Assembly (NCBI GenBank): GCA_023419515.1
Contig: JAEZXW010000063.1
Span: 1 to 28,715, forward strand
DNA length: 28,715 nt
Direction: 5' to 3'
DNA from: Actinomycetes bacterium
GTDB lineage: Bacteria; Actinomycetota; Coriobacteriia; Coriobacteriales; JAEZXW01
The notes beneath the pieces were generated by a model. It saw only the letters and a program-made list of their open reading frames with translations. It did not search any database and was not told the origin of the DNA. Below, piece by piece: positions 16,248 to 24,257 of the stretch; position 1 is the stretch's first letter; each line of letters starts with the position of its first letter. A program made the translations under genes and the position numbers.

Positions 16248-18968
16248 TTACTTGGCCTCAGCCCAAGACGAACCAAAAGACACATCAGCCTCGAGCTTAA
16301 CCAGAAGCTCTGCTGCGTTTTGCATCTCTTCGGTCACGATTGCTGCGAGCATCTCTGCCTGATCACACGCAACCTCAAAGTCGAGTTCATCGTGAACCTG
16401 CACAACCATCATGGCGTCAAGGCCTTCTTTGCGCAGGCGATCTGCCACGCGGTTCATCGCAATCTTGATAATGTCAGCAGCACTTCCTTGCATTGGATGG
16501 TTCATCGCCGTGCGCTTGCCAAAGTCACGAAGCTTCGGCGCCCGCTGCTTAATCTCGTTGATATGACGCTTGCGGCCAAAGAGCGTTGCAACCCAACCCT
16601 GCTTTTCAGCAAACGCAACCACATCATCGAGATAGCGGCGTACATCAGGATAAGCCGCGTAATAGGCATCGATCATCTCTTGCGCTTCGCTATTGCTAAT
16701 GCCGAGGCTGGATGACAATCCAAATGCCTGCTGACCATAGACGATGCCAAAGTTAACCGCTTTTGCTCGTGAGCGCATCTGCGGTGTCACCTCATCAACT
16801 GGAACGTGAAAGACACGGGATGCAGTCTCAGCATGAAAATCTTCGCCATGGTTAAACGCCTCAATAAGCCCCTTATCTTGAGAAAGATGCGCTAAAAGCC
16901 TAAGCTCAATCTGGCTGTAGTCAGCACTCATAAAGACCCTGTTGGGATCTTTGATCGCAAACGCCTTGCGAATGAGCTTACCGTACTCAGTTCTCACAGG
17001 GATGTTTTGCAGGTTGGGGCTTGACGATGACAGACGCCCCGTCGCAGTAACCGTCTGGTTAAACGTCGTGTGAATACGACCGTCAGGCGCCACCAACGGT
17101 GGGAGAGCGTCAACGTAGGTGCTCTTAAGCTTGCTGAGCTCTCGATAACGGCTAATCAGATCAATAATTGGAGAGAGCGGACGCAACGCCTCAAGCACCG
17201 TAGCGTCTGTCGAATAGCCGCGCTTGGTCTTTTTCTGCGGGGGTAATCCCATCTTTTCAAAGAGAATTTCGCCGAGGTCGCGCTGCGAGTTGATGTTGAA
17301 CTTTTCACCAGCGATCTGATAGATCTCCTGGGTAATCTCACTGATCTCACTCTGCATCTTTTGGGCAAGTCGCTTCAGTTCTCCTACATCAATCGACATA
17401 CCTTGACGTTCAAGTTCAAGCAGGCTAAGGATGAGCGGGCGCTCAATATCGTAATAAACCTTCGCCATCTCATCATCACGGACAAACCGCGCCAGCAAAG
17501 GTTCGCGAATCATATAAAGCACACTCACGAAAAGCTCAGGTGAAAGCTCCTTGTCTGAAGTTTCCTGCGCAGGATCCAGGATACCAAAGCTACCTGCGAG
17601 CGTCGTAAGCTCGTAGTCTTTTTGAGACGAATCCAAAAGATACGCGATAAGCTGCGCATCGCAAAGCGAGCTCAACGCAACCTCTGGCACCGCAATCTCA
17701 GCAGGTTGATTCAGGTCAGGTGGCATGAGCTGCTTTAAGCTTGCCTTGACATCATGCATGATGACCTGATGATCAGCTGATGCCTTGGTAACAAGGGTTT
17801 TTAAGGCACTCATCACGACTTTTTCGCCCGTGAGATGAGCAGACTTATCCTGGGTTGCGACATAGAGGTCAAACTCACGATCCAAAATCCCCAGTAAATC
17901 TTGCTCGTCGATCTTGACTGTGACATGCACAGCGCACGGGAGTTGCTGCTCGATAATCTTGTCGATGAGCGTTAATGCCGCTTCATCGGTGACAAAGGGA
18001 CGCTCACTCATGGCTCGAGCAAGCGCTTCACCCTCGCCTGTAGCCTGAGCAACCTCGGCAACCTCAAGCCCAGCTGCCTTGGCAATCTCAACAAACTGGT
18101 TTTTGAGTCGATTAATGCCAAGACTATTGAAGACACTCACAACTTGAGCAGGATCAAAATCAGGGAAGCTCACATTCTCAAGCTCAAGTTCAACCGGAGC
18201 CTCACACGAGATGGTTGCAACCTCACGAGCAATGCGCGCTTGATCAGCAAAGGCAACAAGATTCTCGCCCACCTTGCCGCGCACTTCGCCAGCATGCTCG
18301 AGCAAACGTTCAAGCGAACCATATTTATTCAAAAGCTGAGGAGCAGTCTTTTGCCCAATCTTGGGCACACCAGGAATGTTGTCGCTGCTATCTCCCACGA
18401 GCGCCTTAAAGTCAGGAACCAGCTCTGGCTCAACGCCAAGTTTCTCCCTCACGCCCGCTGGATCGAGCACCGTGATCTCACTCATACCCTTGGCAGTAAT
18501 GACAATCGAGGTTTGATCGGTGGCAAGTTGATAGGCATCCTTGTCGCCCGTGACGAGATACATTTCGTAGCCCTTGGCTTCACCCTGCTTGGCAAGGGTG
18601 CCAAGAATGTCGTCTCCCTCCCAACCTGGCAAGACGACATAGGGTACATTGAGCGCCTCGAGCAGCTCGTGCACCAGTGGAAACTGTGCGCGCAGCTCCT
18701 CAGGCATGCTTGCCCGCTGCGCCTTGTACTCAGGCAAAAGATCAAGCCTTGCCTGCGGCCTTCCCTTATCAAAGGCAACCACCACGCCGTGAGGTTGGAG
18801 TTTCTCGAGCATCTTGACAAACATCGTAAAAAAGCCGTAGACCGCATTCGTCGGCCGCCCATCAGGAGCAGAAAGACTCCCTTTGATCGCAAAGAATGCA
18901 CGATATAGGAGCGAATTGCCGTCAATCACGGCATATCGACGAGCTTGAGATGCTGAGTCAATCATCAC
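16248..18968 (-). CDS. polA: DNA polymerase I
   Basis: PolI fills gaps after excision repair and removes Okazaki primers. The N-terminal 5'-3' exonuclease (about 10-300) carries AVIDGNSLLYRAFFA, VVAFDKGRPQAR and GDSSDNIPGVPKIGQKTA. The C-terminal polymerase has motif A DYSQIELRLL (Asp683), motif B RSRAKAVNFGIVYG and motif C QVHDELDFE (Asp860, Glu861). The middle 3'-5' exonuclease region (from about 330) lacks the expected Asp-x-Glu near residues 345-357, so proofreading is probably lost, as in B. subtilis and Taq PolI. The start is GTG at 18968 with AGAGG eight bases upstream; the ATG directly after it is an alternative. The glnA terminator ends only 30 bases upstream. Confidence 0.96.
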   Translation of the reverse strand: MMIDSASQARRYAVIDGNSLLYRAFFAIKGSLSAPDGRPTNAVYGFFTMFVKMLEKLQPHGVVVAFDKGRPQARLDLLPEYKAQRASMPEELRAQFPLVHELLEALNVPYVVLPGWEGDDILGTLAKQGEAKGYEMYLVTGDKDAYQLATDQTSIVITAKGMSEITVLDPAGVREKLGVEPELVPDFKALVGDSSDNIPGVPKIGQKTAPQLLNKYGSLERLLEHAGEVRGKVGENLVAFADQARIAREVATISCEAPVELELENVSFPDFDPAQVVSVFNSLGINRLKNQFVEIAKAAGLEVAEVAQATGEGEALARAMSERPFVTDEAALTLIDKIIEQQLPCAVHVTVKIDEQDLLGILDREFDLYVATQDKSAHLTGEKVVMSALKTLVTKASADHQVIMHDVKASLKQLMPPDLNQPAEIAVPEVALSSLCDAQLIAYLLDSSQKDYELTTLAGSFGILDPAQETSDKELSPELFVSVLYMIREPLLARFVRDDEMAKVYYDIERPLILSLLELERQGMSIDVGELKRLAQKMQSEISEITQEIYQIAGEKFNINSQRDLGEILFEKMGLPPQKKTKRGYSTDATVLEALRPLSPIIDLISRYRELSKLKSTYVDALPPLVAPDGRIHTTFNQTVTATGRLSSSSPNLQNIPVRTEYGKLIRKAFAIKDPNRVFMSADYSQIELRLLAHLSQDKGLIEAFNHGEDFHAETASRVFHVPVDEVTPQMRSRAKAVNFGIVYGQQAFGLSSSLGISNSEAQEMIDAYYAAYPDVRRYLDDVVAFAEKQGWVATLFGRKRHINEIKQRAPKLRDFGKRTAMNHPMQGSAADIIKIAMNRVADRLRKEGLDAMMVVQVHDELDFEVACDQAEMLAAIVTEEMQNAAELLVKLEADVSFGSSWAEAK

Positions 18969-18998
18969 GACACAAACCTCTTATTGATCAGACTTACG

Positions 18999-19046
18999 AA
19001 AAAAGGCAAAAAGCACGGGCGACACTGCCCGTATACTTTTTGCCTT
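18999..19046 (-). terminator. Strong intrinsic terminator after glnA
   Basis: On the minus strand AAGGCAAAAAG pairs with CTTTTTGCCTT, and inside this CGGGC pairs with GCCCG, making a long interrupted stem. A run of T residues follows. It lies 22 bases after the glnA stop and about 30 bases before the polA start. No T-run follows on the plus strand, so it should act on glnA transcription only. Confidence 0.92.
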
Positions 19047-19067
19047 GAGACATCATAGATGCTGTGC

Positions 19068-20420
19068 TTAGAGCAGGGCGAGATAGCGCTCCATCTCCCA
19101 CTGTGTTACATGAGCACGATAGGTATCCCACTCAGCGCGCTTATTGCGAACGAAGTACTGCTTGACGTTCTCACCGAGGATCTCAGTCATAAGCTCTGAG
19201 CGCTCAAAGAGATCAATCGCAGCACCCAGATCCTTAGGCAGTGAGGCGATGTTACGACGCTGGCGTTCCTCCTGACTCATGGCAAAGACGTCCTCGCGCT
19301 CCTCTGGACCTAACTCCAACTTCTCCTCGATACCACGAATACCAGCGCCAAGGATAACCGCAAACACAAGGTAGGGATTGCAGGCAGGATCGGGGTTGCG
19401 AATCTCAAAGCGAGTCGCCTTTTCCTTGCCGGGCTTATAGAGCGGAATGCGGATCAAGGCAGAGCGGTTACGGCGACCCCAGGTCACGTAGACCGGGGCC
19501 TCAAAGCCCGTCACAAGGCGCTTGTAGGAGTTAACGTACTGGTTGGTCACTGCACAAAACTCTGGCGCATACTTCAACAAACCAGCAATGTAGTGCTTGG
19601 CAAAGTCAGAAAGGAAGTACTGGTCTGGATTGGACTCGTCGTAAAACGCGTTTTTGCCATCGAGCGTAAAGATCGACTGATGCAGGTGCATACCGCTACC
19701 TGGGATGCTCGTAATTGGCTTAGGCATGAAGCTGGCATAAACACCGTGCTGCTGAGCTGTCTCTTTGACCATAAATCGAGTGAGCATGACCTGATCAGCA
19801 ATCTTAAGTGCATCGTCATAACGAAGGTCGATCTCCTGCTGGCCAGGAGCGCACTCATGATGGCTGTACTCGACAACCATGCCGGCATCCTGCAGAGCCA
19901 AAACGGTCTCACGACGAATGTTTGAAACATCATCAAAGGGCTGCATATCGTAGTAGCCGCCATTATCGACTGGTGTAGGATCGTTGGCAGCCTTAAAGAG
20001 GAAGTACTCAAGTTCAGGACCGACATTCATGGTGTAGCCCATATTACGTAAGCGCTCGAGCTGACACTTGAGCGCATAACGCGGGTCACCCTCAAAGGGC
20101 TGGCCATCAGGACGCACGATATTGCAGAACATGCCTGCAATTACCTTGCGGCAGTTGGTAGAAGACTGCGGCAGGATGGTGAAAGTGGTAGGATCTGGGT
20201 AAGCAAGCATGTCCGACTCAGAAAGTCGAGCAAAGCCCTCGATAGACGAACCATCAAAACCCATACCCTCTTCAAAGGACGCCTCAAGCTGATCGGCAGG
20301 GAGCTCAAATGCCTTGAGGTTGCCCAAGACATCAGTAAACCAAAAGCGAATAAAATGCACATTGTGCTCGCGCACAGCCTGCATGACCGTTTCTCTGTCG
20401 AACACACCTGGTACCGTCAT
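19068..20420 (-). CDS. glnA: Glutamine synthetase type I (alpha subtype)
   Basis: GlnA makes glutamine from glutamate, ammonia and ATP, as a dodecamer in the cytoplasm. Motifs include FDGSSIEGF, the metal/glutamate site GPELEYFLF, HHECAPGQQEIDLRYDDAL, PGSGMHLHQSIF and NRSALIRIP. The region where the beta subtype carries the adenylylated NLY tyrosine reads EDVFAMSQEER, as in the alpha subtype of Bacillus, and the length of 450 fits alpha. Regulation is therefore probably by feedback or a repressor, not by adenylylation. The ATG at 20420 is chosen because AAAGGGG lies 6 bases upstream; a GTG 39 bases further up lacks support. It lies 103 bases after the importer permease gene, with no obvious terminator between them, and may receive read-through from it. 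Confidence 0.96.
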   Translation of the reverse strand: MTVPGVFDRETVMQAVREHNVHFIRFWFTDVLGNLKAFELPADQLEASFEEGMGFDGSSIEGFARLSESDMLAYPDPTTFTILPQSSTNCRKVIAGMFCNIVRPDGQPFEGDPRYALKCQLERLRNMGYTMNVGPELEYFLFKAANDPTPVDNGGYYDMQPFDDVSNIRRETVLALQDAGMVVEYSHHECAPGQQEIDLRYDDALKIADQVMLTRFMVKETAQQHGVYASFMPKPITSIPGSGMHLHQSIFTLDGKNAFYDESNPDQYFLSDFAKHYIAGLLKYAPEFCAVTNQYVNSYKRLVTGFEAPVYVTWGRRNRSALIRIPLYKPGKEKATRFEIRNPDPACNPYLVFAVILGAGIRGIEEKLELGPEEREDVFAMSQEERQRRNIASLPKDLGAAIDLFERSELMTEILGENVKQYFVRNKRAEWDTYRAHVTQWEMERYLALL

Positions 20421-20523
20421 GAGCGTCCCCTTTCGTGCGGGATAAACGATATGCTCCACCTAACGTGGACTTAAGTGCTTAATGGTGACACATTTTATTG
20501 CAAGAATTGATGACAAAATTGAC

Positions 20524-21306
20524 TTAACGCTTATCGGTCGAATTTCCCGCGTTAGTCCACCTCGTGACCTTGCGATCGATCACGGCGATCACCTCATAAA
20601 CCACCACGCCCAAGATCCCCGTCGCTACAATACCGGCAAACATCTTGGGGTAGTTAACGAGTCCCCAGGCATCAACAATGAGCCAACCCAAACCACTCGT
20701 ACCAGCGATAGATTCAGCGATAAAGAGCACTGCGATAGCGGTGCCTGATGAGATGCGCAGCGAGGTAAAAAACGCAGGCATGATCGCTGGGATAATACCG
20801 TGACGATAGACCTGCCAACTATTGGCACCGAGTGATCGCAGCGAATCAATCGCTGACTCGCTCACCGAACGCGTGGCGTCTCTCACGCTCATCAAGATTT
20901 GGAAAAAGACCGTAAGCGTAATAAGCATGATCTTTGGTGCGCTGCCCAAGCCAAAAAAGACGAGCAGCACGGGCAAAAAGACGATTTTAGGAATGGGATA
21001 CGTCACAAACAAAAACGGGCCAAAAACACCGTCGGTGTAATTGTTGCGCGAAAGCAAGAGCGCCACTGGCAGCGCAATAGCGGTGGCAAGCACCATTGAG
21101 ACCACAACGCGCCAGGCCGAGATCACAAAATGCGGGGCAATCGACTTAAGGTGCGTAAAAAAAGCTTCAAAGGTGTGCACGGGGGTTGGAAACGCCGGAG
21201 AGCCCACAGCTACTGAGGTCAGCTGCCAAAGTATGAGGATGATGAGCAAGGAAATCGTGTATCCAATCGCCAACACAAGCTTGGGGTGTTTTGCTCGAAA
21301 GCTCAT
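20524..21306 (-). CDS. ABC importer permease (SsuC/TauC-like)
   Basis: This is the membrane subunit of an importer related to those for sulfonates, taurine, nitrate or pyrimidine precursors. About six hydrophobic segments are visible, the first at about 10-34. The conserved cytoplasmic EAA-type loop, which contacts the ATPase, lies near 154-172 (DSLRSLGANSWQVYRHGIIP). At 260 residues it has the normal length. Its ATG overlaps the stop of the ATPase gene by 4 bases (ATGA), so the two are coupled. It is the last gene of the substrate-binding protein, ATPase, permease operon. The substrate cannot be told from the sequence. Confidence 0.9.
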   Translation of the reverse strand: MSFRAKHPKLVLAIGYTISLLIILILWQLTSVAVGSPAFPTPVHTFEAFFTHLKSIAPHFVISAWRVVVSMVLATAIALPVALLLSRNNYTDGVFGPFLFVTYPIPKIVFLPVLLVFFGLGSAPKIMLITLTVFFQILMSVRDATRSVSESAIDSLRSLGANSWQVYRHGIIPAIMPAFFTSLRISSGTAIAVLFIAESIAGTSGLGWLIVDAWGLVNYPKMFAGIVATGILGVVVYEVIAVIDRKVTRWTNAGNSTDKR

Positions 21307-22106
21307 GAACCCACCTCCTCACTCGCAAGCAGTGCCTCGCGAATTGTCTGGCATGCCTCGTGATAATGCGACGAGGTGAGGTAGTTTTCATCACCCTGAT
21401 GGGGATTGGCGATATCAGCCACGATGCGCCCTGGGTTTTTTGCCATCACCAAGACGCGCTCACCCAAAAGCGCTGCCTCTTCAATCGAGTGCGTCACGAC
21501 GATCTGGGTGTAACCAAAGCGCTGTTGACTTGTGAGAATAAGACGTTGCAGGCGCTCACGCAGCATGGCGTCAAGGGCAGAAAGCGGCTCATCCATCAAG
21601 AGTAAGTCGATATCGAGCACGAGCGAGCGAGCCAAGGCCAAGCGCTGCTGCATGCCGCCTGAAAGCTCAGCGGGATACGAGTTGCAGACATCCTCAAGGC
21701 CAACCTCGGCAAGCATCTCTCGTGCGCGCATGTAAGCCTCTTTCTTGGGAACCCCGCGAATGATGAGGCCGAGCGCTGCGTTATCGAGCACTTTTTTCCA
21801 AGGCAATAGCCCAAAGTCTTGTAAGATCAGCGCGGTATTTTGTCGAGGACGCTTGACGGGCTCATCGTCGATAAGCACCGATCCTTCGCTCGGCTGCAGC
21901 AAACCCATAATGAGTTTGAGCAGCGAGCTTTTACCAGAGCCCGAAGCTCCTACCAGCGCGATACGCTCGCCTTTGCGAGCATGAAAGGTAATGCGCGAAA
22001 GCGCGCAGAATTCCTGTGACAGTATCGTATGCCAATAATTGAGCGACACATTACTGAGCACCAAGAAATCCTGCGCGCATTTCGCTTGTTGATTGTGATC
22101 AAACAT
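21303..22106 (-). CDS. ABC importer ATP-binding protein (SsuB/TauB-like)
   Basis: This is the cytoplasmic ATPase that drives the neighbouring importer. Walker A is GASGSGKS at 53-60. The Q-loop lies in LQDFGLLPW (from 95), the signature LSGGMQQR starts at 148, Walker B is DLLLMDE at 167-173, and the H-loop is His206. At 267 residues with the GLLPW Q-loop it fits the nitrate/sulfonate/taurine ATPase group. It lies 17 bases after the lipoprotein gene and overlaps the permease gene by 4 bases. The first ~15 residues are variable and the start is the ATG at 22106; a short N-terminal overcall cannot be excluded. Confidence 0.92.
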   Translation of the reverse strand: MFDHNQQAKCAQDFLVLSNVSLNYWHTILSQEFCALSRITFHARKGERIALVGASGSGKSSLLKLIMGLLQPSEGSVLIDDEPVKRPRQNTALILQDFGLLPWKKVLDNAALGLIIRGVPKKEAYMRAREMLAEVGLEDVCNSYPAELSGGMQQRLALARSLVLDIDLLLMDEPLSALDAMLRERLQRLILTSQQRFGYTQIVVTHSIEEAALLGERVLVMAKNPGRIVADIANPHQGDENYLTSSHYHEACQTIREALLASEEVGS

Positions 22107-22123
22107 AGCCTCTAAGGATAAGA

Positions 22124-23152
22124 CTACTTCCCTGCTACCAGAGCACCAGTTGCAGCATCGTAGGTCATTGGGCTTGACAGGTAGGTCTTTTGAACCATCC
22201 AGTCGAGCACAGGGTTAACCATCTCAGCACTTGGAAGCTCAGCGAGCGGATAGGTCTGGATTGGATAGGTCTGCTTAAGCGGGTCTGCCAGATTTGCATG
22301 GCCGATCAAAACGGAGCGATATGCCTCAGGCGAAGCATTGATATCGCCAACTGAGCGATCCCAGACGCGCTTCAAACCATCGAGGGTTACCTGAGCGCCA
22401 TCCTTTGCCACAAAGTCTGAACGGAATGCCATGATCGACTGCGAGAGATTCTCGCCCTTGGTGTCATCGAGGATAACGCGGCCACCTTGCAGTTCACCGA
22501 GGGCAAGCAAGGACGCCGGGAAGACGCCAGCTGCGGTCTGACCCTCCATGACGAGCTGGAAGCGGACGGGAAGCTTCTTTTCCTCTTCCTTCACGATCTG
22601 ATCTGCTGGGATGCCAGCATCAAGCATAAGACGATCCATGACATACTCAAGCATAGTGCCCGAGCCAACGCCAACAGGAACACCGGCAAGCTCGCTCACC
22701 GACTGAACCTGTGAATTAGGACCGACCATAATGCCAAAGCGACCCTGCGATGGCTCCATACCAAGGGTAACCCACTGGATGGTCATCGGAGTGCCACCCT
22801 GCGTGAGGGTTGCAGCAACTGGAATGTCGGTCATCGCACCGTCAATCGCACCTGAAGCAAGCGCGGTTGAGAGCTCCTGAGCAGACTGGAACTGAGTAAT
22901 CTCGACCTGGAGACCCTCTTCTGCGAAATAATTGTTTTCCTCAGCAGCCCACAGTGGCAAGAAATCCTCGGTTGCCAGGGTGCCGATCTTAACAGGAATC
23001 GGCGCGGCGGTTTGATCAGAAGCCTGGTTGCTCTCGGCTGGCTTTTGCTCATTTGAGCAGCCGACAAGCGCCAAGCTGGCGACAACAAGCATGCTCATCA
23101 TGACAAGCAAGCCCTTTGCCCTGAGTGTTGATTGACACATACTGCTTTGCAT
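22124..23152 (-). CDS. ABC importer substrate-binding lipoprotein (NMT1/SsuA-like)
   Basis: This is an extracellular lipoprotein that captures the substrate for the importer encoded just downstream. The signal peptide covers about 1-31 and ends in the lipobox LVGC, with Cys32 as the lipidated residue. A polar Ser/Gln/Ala linker follows. The mature part has the NMT1/THI5/SsuA-like fold pattern: PVKIGTLATEDFLPLWAAEE, then FAEEGLQVEITQF, and SAQELSTALASGAIDGAMTD. The ATG at 23152 has AAAGGAC upstream. The leader contains a GC-rich hairpin and a candidate promoter. A pyrimidine, sulfonate, nitrate or other small-molecule substrate is possible. I saw no TPP or guanidine-I riboswitch that would settle it. 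Confidence 0.88.
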   Translation of the reverse strand: MQSSMCQSTLRAKGLLVMMSMLVVASLALVGCSNEQKPAESNQASDQTAAPIPVKIGTLATEDFLPLWAAEENNYFAEEGLQVEITQFQSAQELSTALASGAIDGAMTDIPVAATLTQGGTPMTIQWVTLGMEPSQGRFGIMVGPNSQVQSVSELAGVPVGVGSGTMLEYVMDRLMLDAGIPADQIVKEEEKKLPVRFQLVMEGQTAAGVFPASLLALGELQGGRVILDDTKGENLSQSIMAFRSDFVAKDGAQVTLDGLKRVWDRSVGDINASPEAYRSVLIGHANLADPLKQTYPIQTYPLAELPSAEMVNPVLDWMVQKTYLSSPMTYDAATGALVAGK

Positions 23153-23173
23153 GTGATGTCCTTTCTCAGAGAC

Positions 23174-23203
23174 AAAGCCCCTTAATCTGGTTAGCGGGGC
23201 TTT
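23174..23203 (-). promoter_or_regulatory. Hairpin in the leader of the importer operon
   Basis: On the minus strand AAAGCCCC pairs perfectly with GGGGCTTT around a 14-base loop. It ends about 10 bases upstream of the AAAGGAC ribosome binding site. Only three T residues end the stem, followed by GTCTCT, so it is at most a weak terminator. It could act as an attenuator or protect the mRNA end. No known riboswitch was recognised in this leader. Confidence 0.5.
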
Positions 23204-23288
23204 ACCTCAGCAATCAACGATGTACATTACCGCAGCAAATTTTAACCGTGCATAACGCCTTCACACCGCTTGCGAGGTAACTGCATGA

Positions 23289-23315
23289 ATGATACACACC
23301 ACCGGTTTTCGTCAA
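23289..23315 (-). promoter_or_regulatory. Candidate sigma-A-type promoter of the importer operon
   Basis: On the minus strand TTGACG (23310-23315) and TATCAT (23289-23294) match the -35 and -10 consensus well but with a short 15-base spacer. It lies just after the terminator of the Gls24 module and would give a leader of about 130 bases before the lipoprotein gene. Confidence 0.45.
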
Positions 23316-23316
23316 T

Positions 23317-23346
23317 AAAAAGCCCTGCTCACGCGGCAGGGCTTTT
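23317..23346 (-). terminator. Intrinsic terminator after the Gls24-family gene
   Basis: On the minus strand AAAAGCCCTGC pairs with GCAGGGCTTTT around a seven-base loop, followed by TATT. It lies about 37 bases after the Gls24-family stop codon. It is also T-flanked on the plus strand (CTTTTGATT), so weak bidirectional action is possible. Confidence 0.88.
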
Positions 23347-23382
23347 GATTACTCTGAGATTAAGTGGGCTGCGATAAGCTGC

Positions 23383-23811
23383 TTAGACCTCGAGGGCTGA
23401 CTCTTCGCGCTTTGCCTGAAGCTTGCGATACTCAGCCTGAGTCATGACATCAACGACGCGAACATTGAGCGTATCAACAGTAAGTCCAGTCATTGACTTG
23501 ACGTTTTCACTGATCACCGAGCGCAAGCTCGCAAAGATCTTGGGAGCTGACTTACCGTATTCCATGATGATAGAAAGATCGACATCACAGCGCTTATTCT
23601 CTTCAATCGAAACGTCAACACCCTTAGTGAGATCAGTGCCACCAAAGTTCTCCTGAATCGTGGAGAGCAGGCCACCTTTCATCTCGAGGATGCCATCCAC
23701 ATCCTGGCAGGTAATTGCCACGATTTTTTCGACCACGGCATCATCAAAGCTCAAGGTGTCGCGAGTGGCCTCTTGGGTTGCTTGGGTCGTCAATGCGTTT
23801 TTCTCAGTCAT
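23383..23811 (-). CDS. Asp23/Gls24-family envelope stress protein
   Basis: This is a 142-residue protein of the Asp23/Gls24 family, abundant alkaline-shock or general-stress proteins of Gram-positive bacteria. In Staphylococcus, Asp23 is held at the membrane by AmaP. The family pattern is visible: SFDDAVVEKIVAITCQDVDG, then the VDVSIEENKRCDVDLSIIMEYG strand region (in part), and the C-terminal VKSMTGLTVDTLNVRVVDV segment (in part). There is no signal peptide or membrane segment. The ATG at 23811 has an AGAGGA ribosome binding site. It is the last gene of a three-gene run with the DUF2273 membrane protein and AmaP, and is followed by a clear terminator. Its exact molecular role in this lineage is not known. 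Confidence 0.9.
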   Translation of the reverse strand: MTEKNALTTQATQEATRDTLSFDDAVVEKIVAITCQDVDGILEMKGGLLSTIQENFGGTDLTKGVDVSIEENKRCDVDLSIIMEYGKSAPKIFASLRSVISENVKSMTGLTVDTLNVRVVDVMTQAEYRKLQAKREESALEV

Positions 23812-23870
23812 AATATACTTCCTCTCCCAACCTTGTTGTCTTGTGGATCTAGTGACCGAGGTTGACAGTT

Positions 23871-24224
23871 TTACCTGCGGCGAAACATCCGCGTAAGTGC
23901 CTTAAGTGCGCGAGGATTACCATCCTTGATCTGGCCATATACATAACCAGCGCTGACCAGCACGATGATGAGCAGTCCCTTCCAAAAACCAGCAATCAGC
24001 AGAGTCAGCGCTGTGATCAAGCCAACTGCCATCCACGTCACCTGGTTCTTATGAGCTGGATAATAGCGGGCAAACTTTGTCTTGATAGCTCGCCACGTCT
24101 CGCTTTCCTGAGCGCGAGGATCCGCAACGTTTTGGGTTTCTCGCTTGTCTGCAGCATTCAGTGCCTGCTGAGTTGAAACACCATCGGAAACTGCAGTCGA
24201 TGTCAATAATTCATTCTGAGCCAT
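23871..24224 (-). CDS. Small membrane protein of the DUF2273 type
   Basis: This is a 117-residue protein with a polar N-terminal half and a C-terminal membrane region at about 64-97, containing GFWKGLLIIVLV. It ends in a basic tail (RMFRRR). The GFWK-hydrophobic-YGQIKDG pattern matches the DUF2273 family, which is typically encoded between amaP and asp23-type genes. The start at 24224 is chosen because GGAGG lies 9 bases upstream; an ATG 18 bases earlier has no such site. The N-terminal ~55 polar residues are longer than in most family members. It probably sits in the membrane with AmaP, but its function is not established. Confidence 0.82.
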   Translation of the reverse strand: MAQNELLTSTAVSDGVSTQQALNAADKRETQNVADPRAQESETWRAIKTKFARYYPAHKNQVTWMAVGLITALTLLIAGFWKGLLIIVLVSAGYVYGQIKDGNPRALKALTRMFRRR

Positions 24225-24257
24225 AATATTTGACCTCCTCACAGATACCGATGGCGA

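Noticed and set aside
18144..18908. A 254-codon open frame on the plus strand opposite polA
   Set aside because: It is antisense to the conserved exonuclease domain of PolA; composition is that of a shadow frame.
20447..20490. Imperfect inverted repeat around ACTTAAGT upstream of glnA
   Set aside because: Only the central eight bases are palindromic; the outer arms do not pair in register. It does not match the Bacillus GlnR consensus.
23164..23203. Plus-strand sequence resembling part of a TPP riboswitch (TTAATCTGGTTAGCG)
   Set aside because: It is on the strand opposite to the importer operon, lacks the CTGAGA...ACCC half, and has no plus-strand gene downstream.
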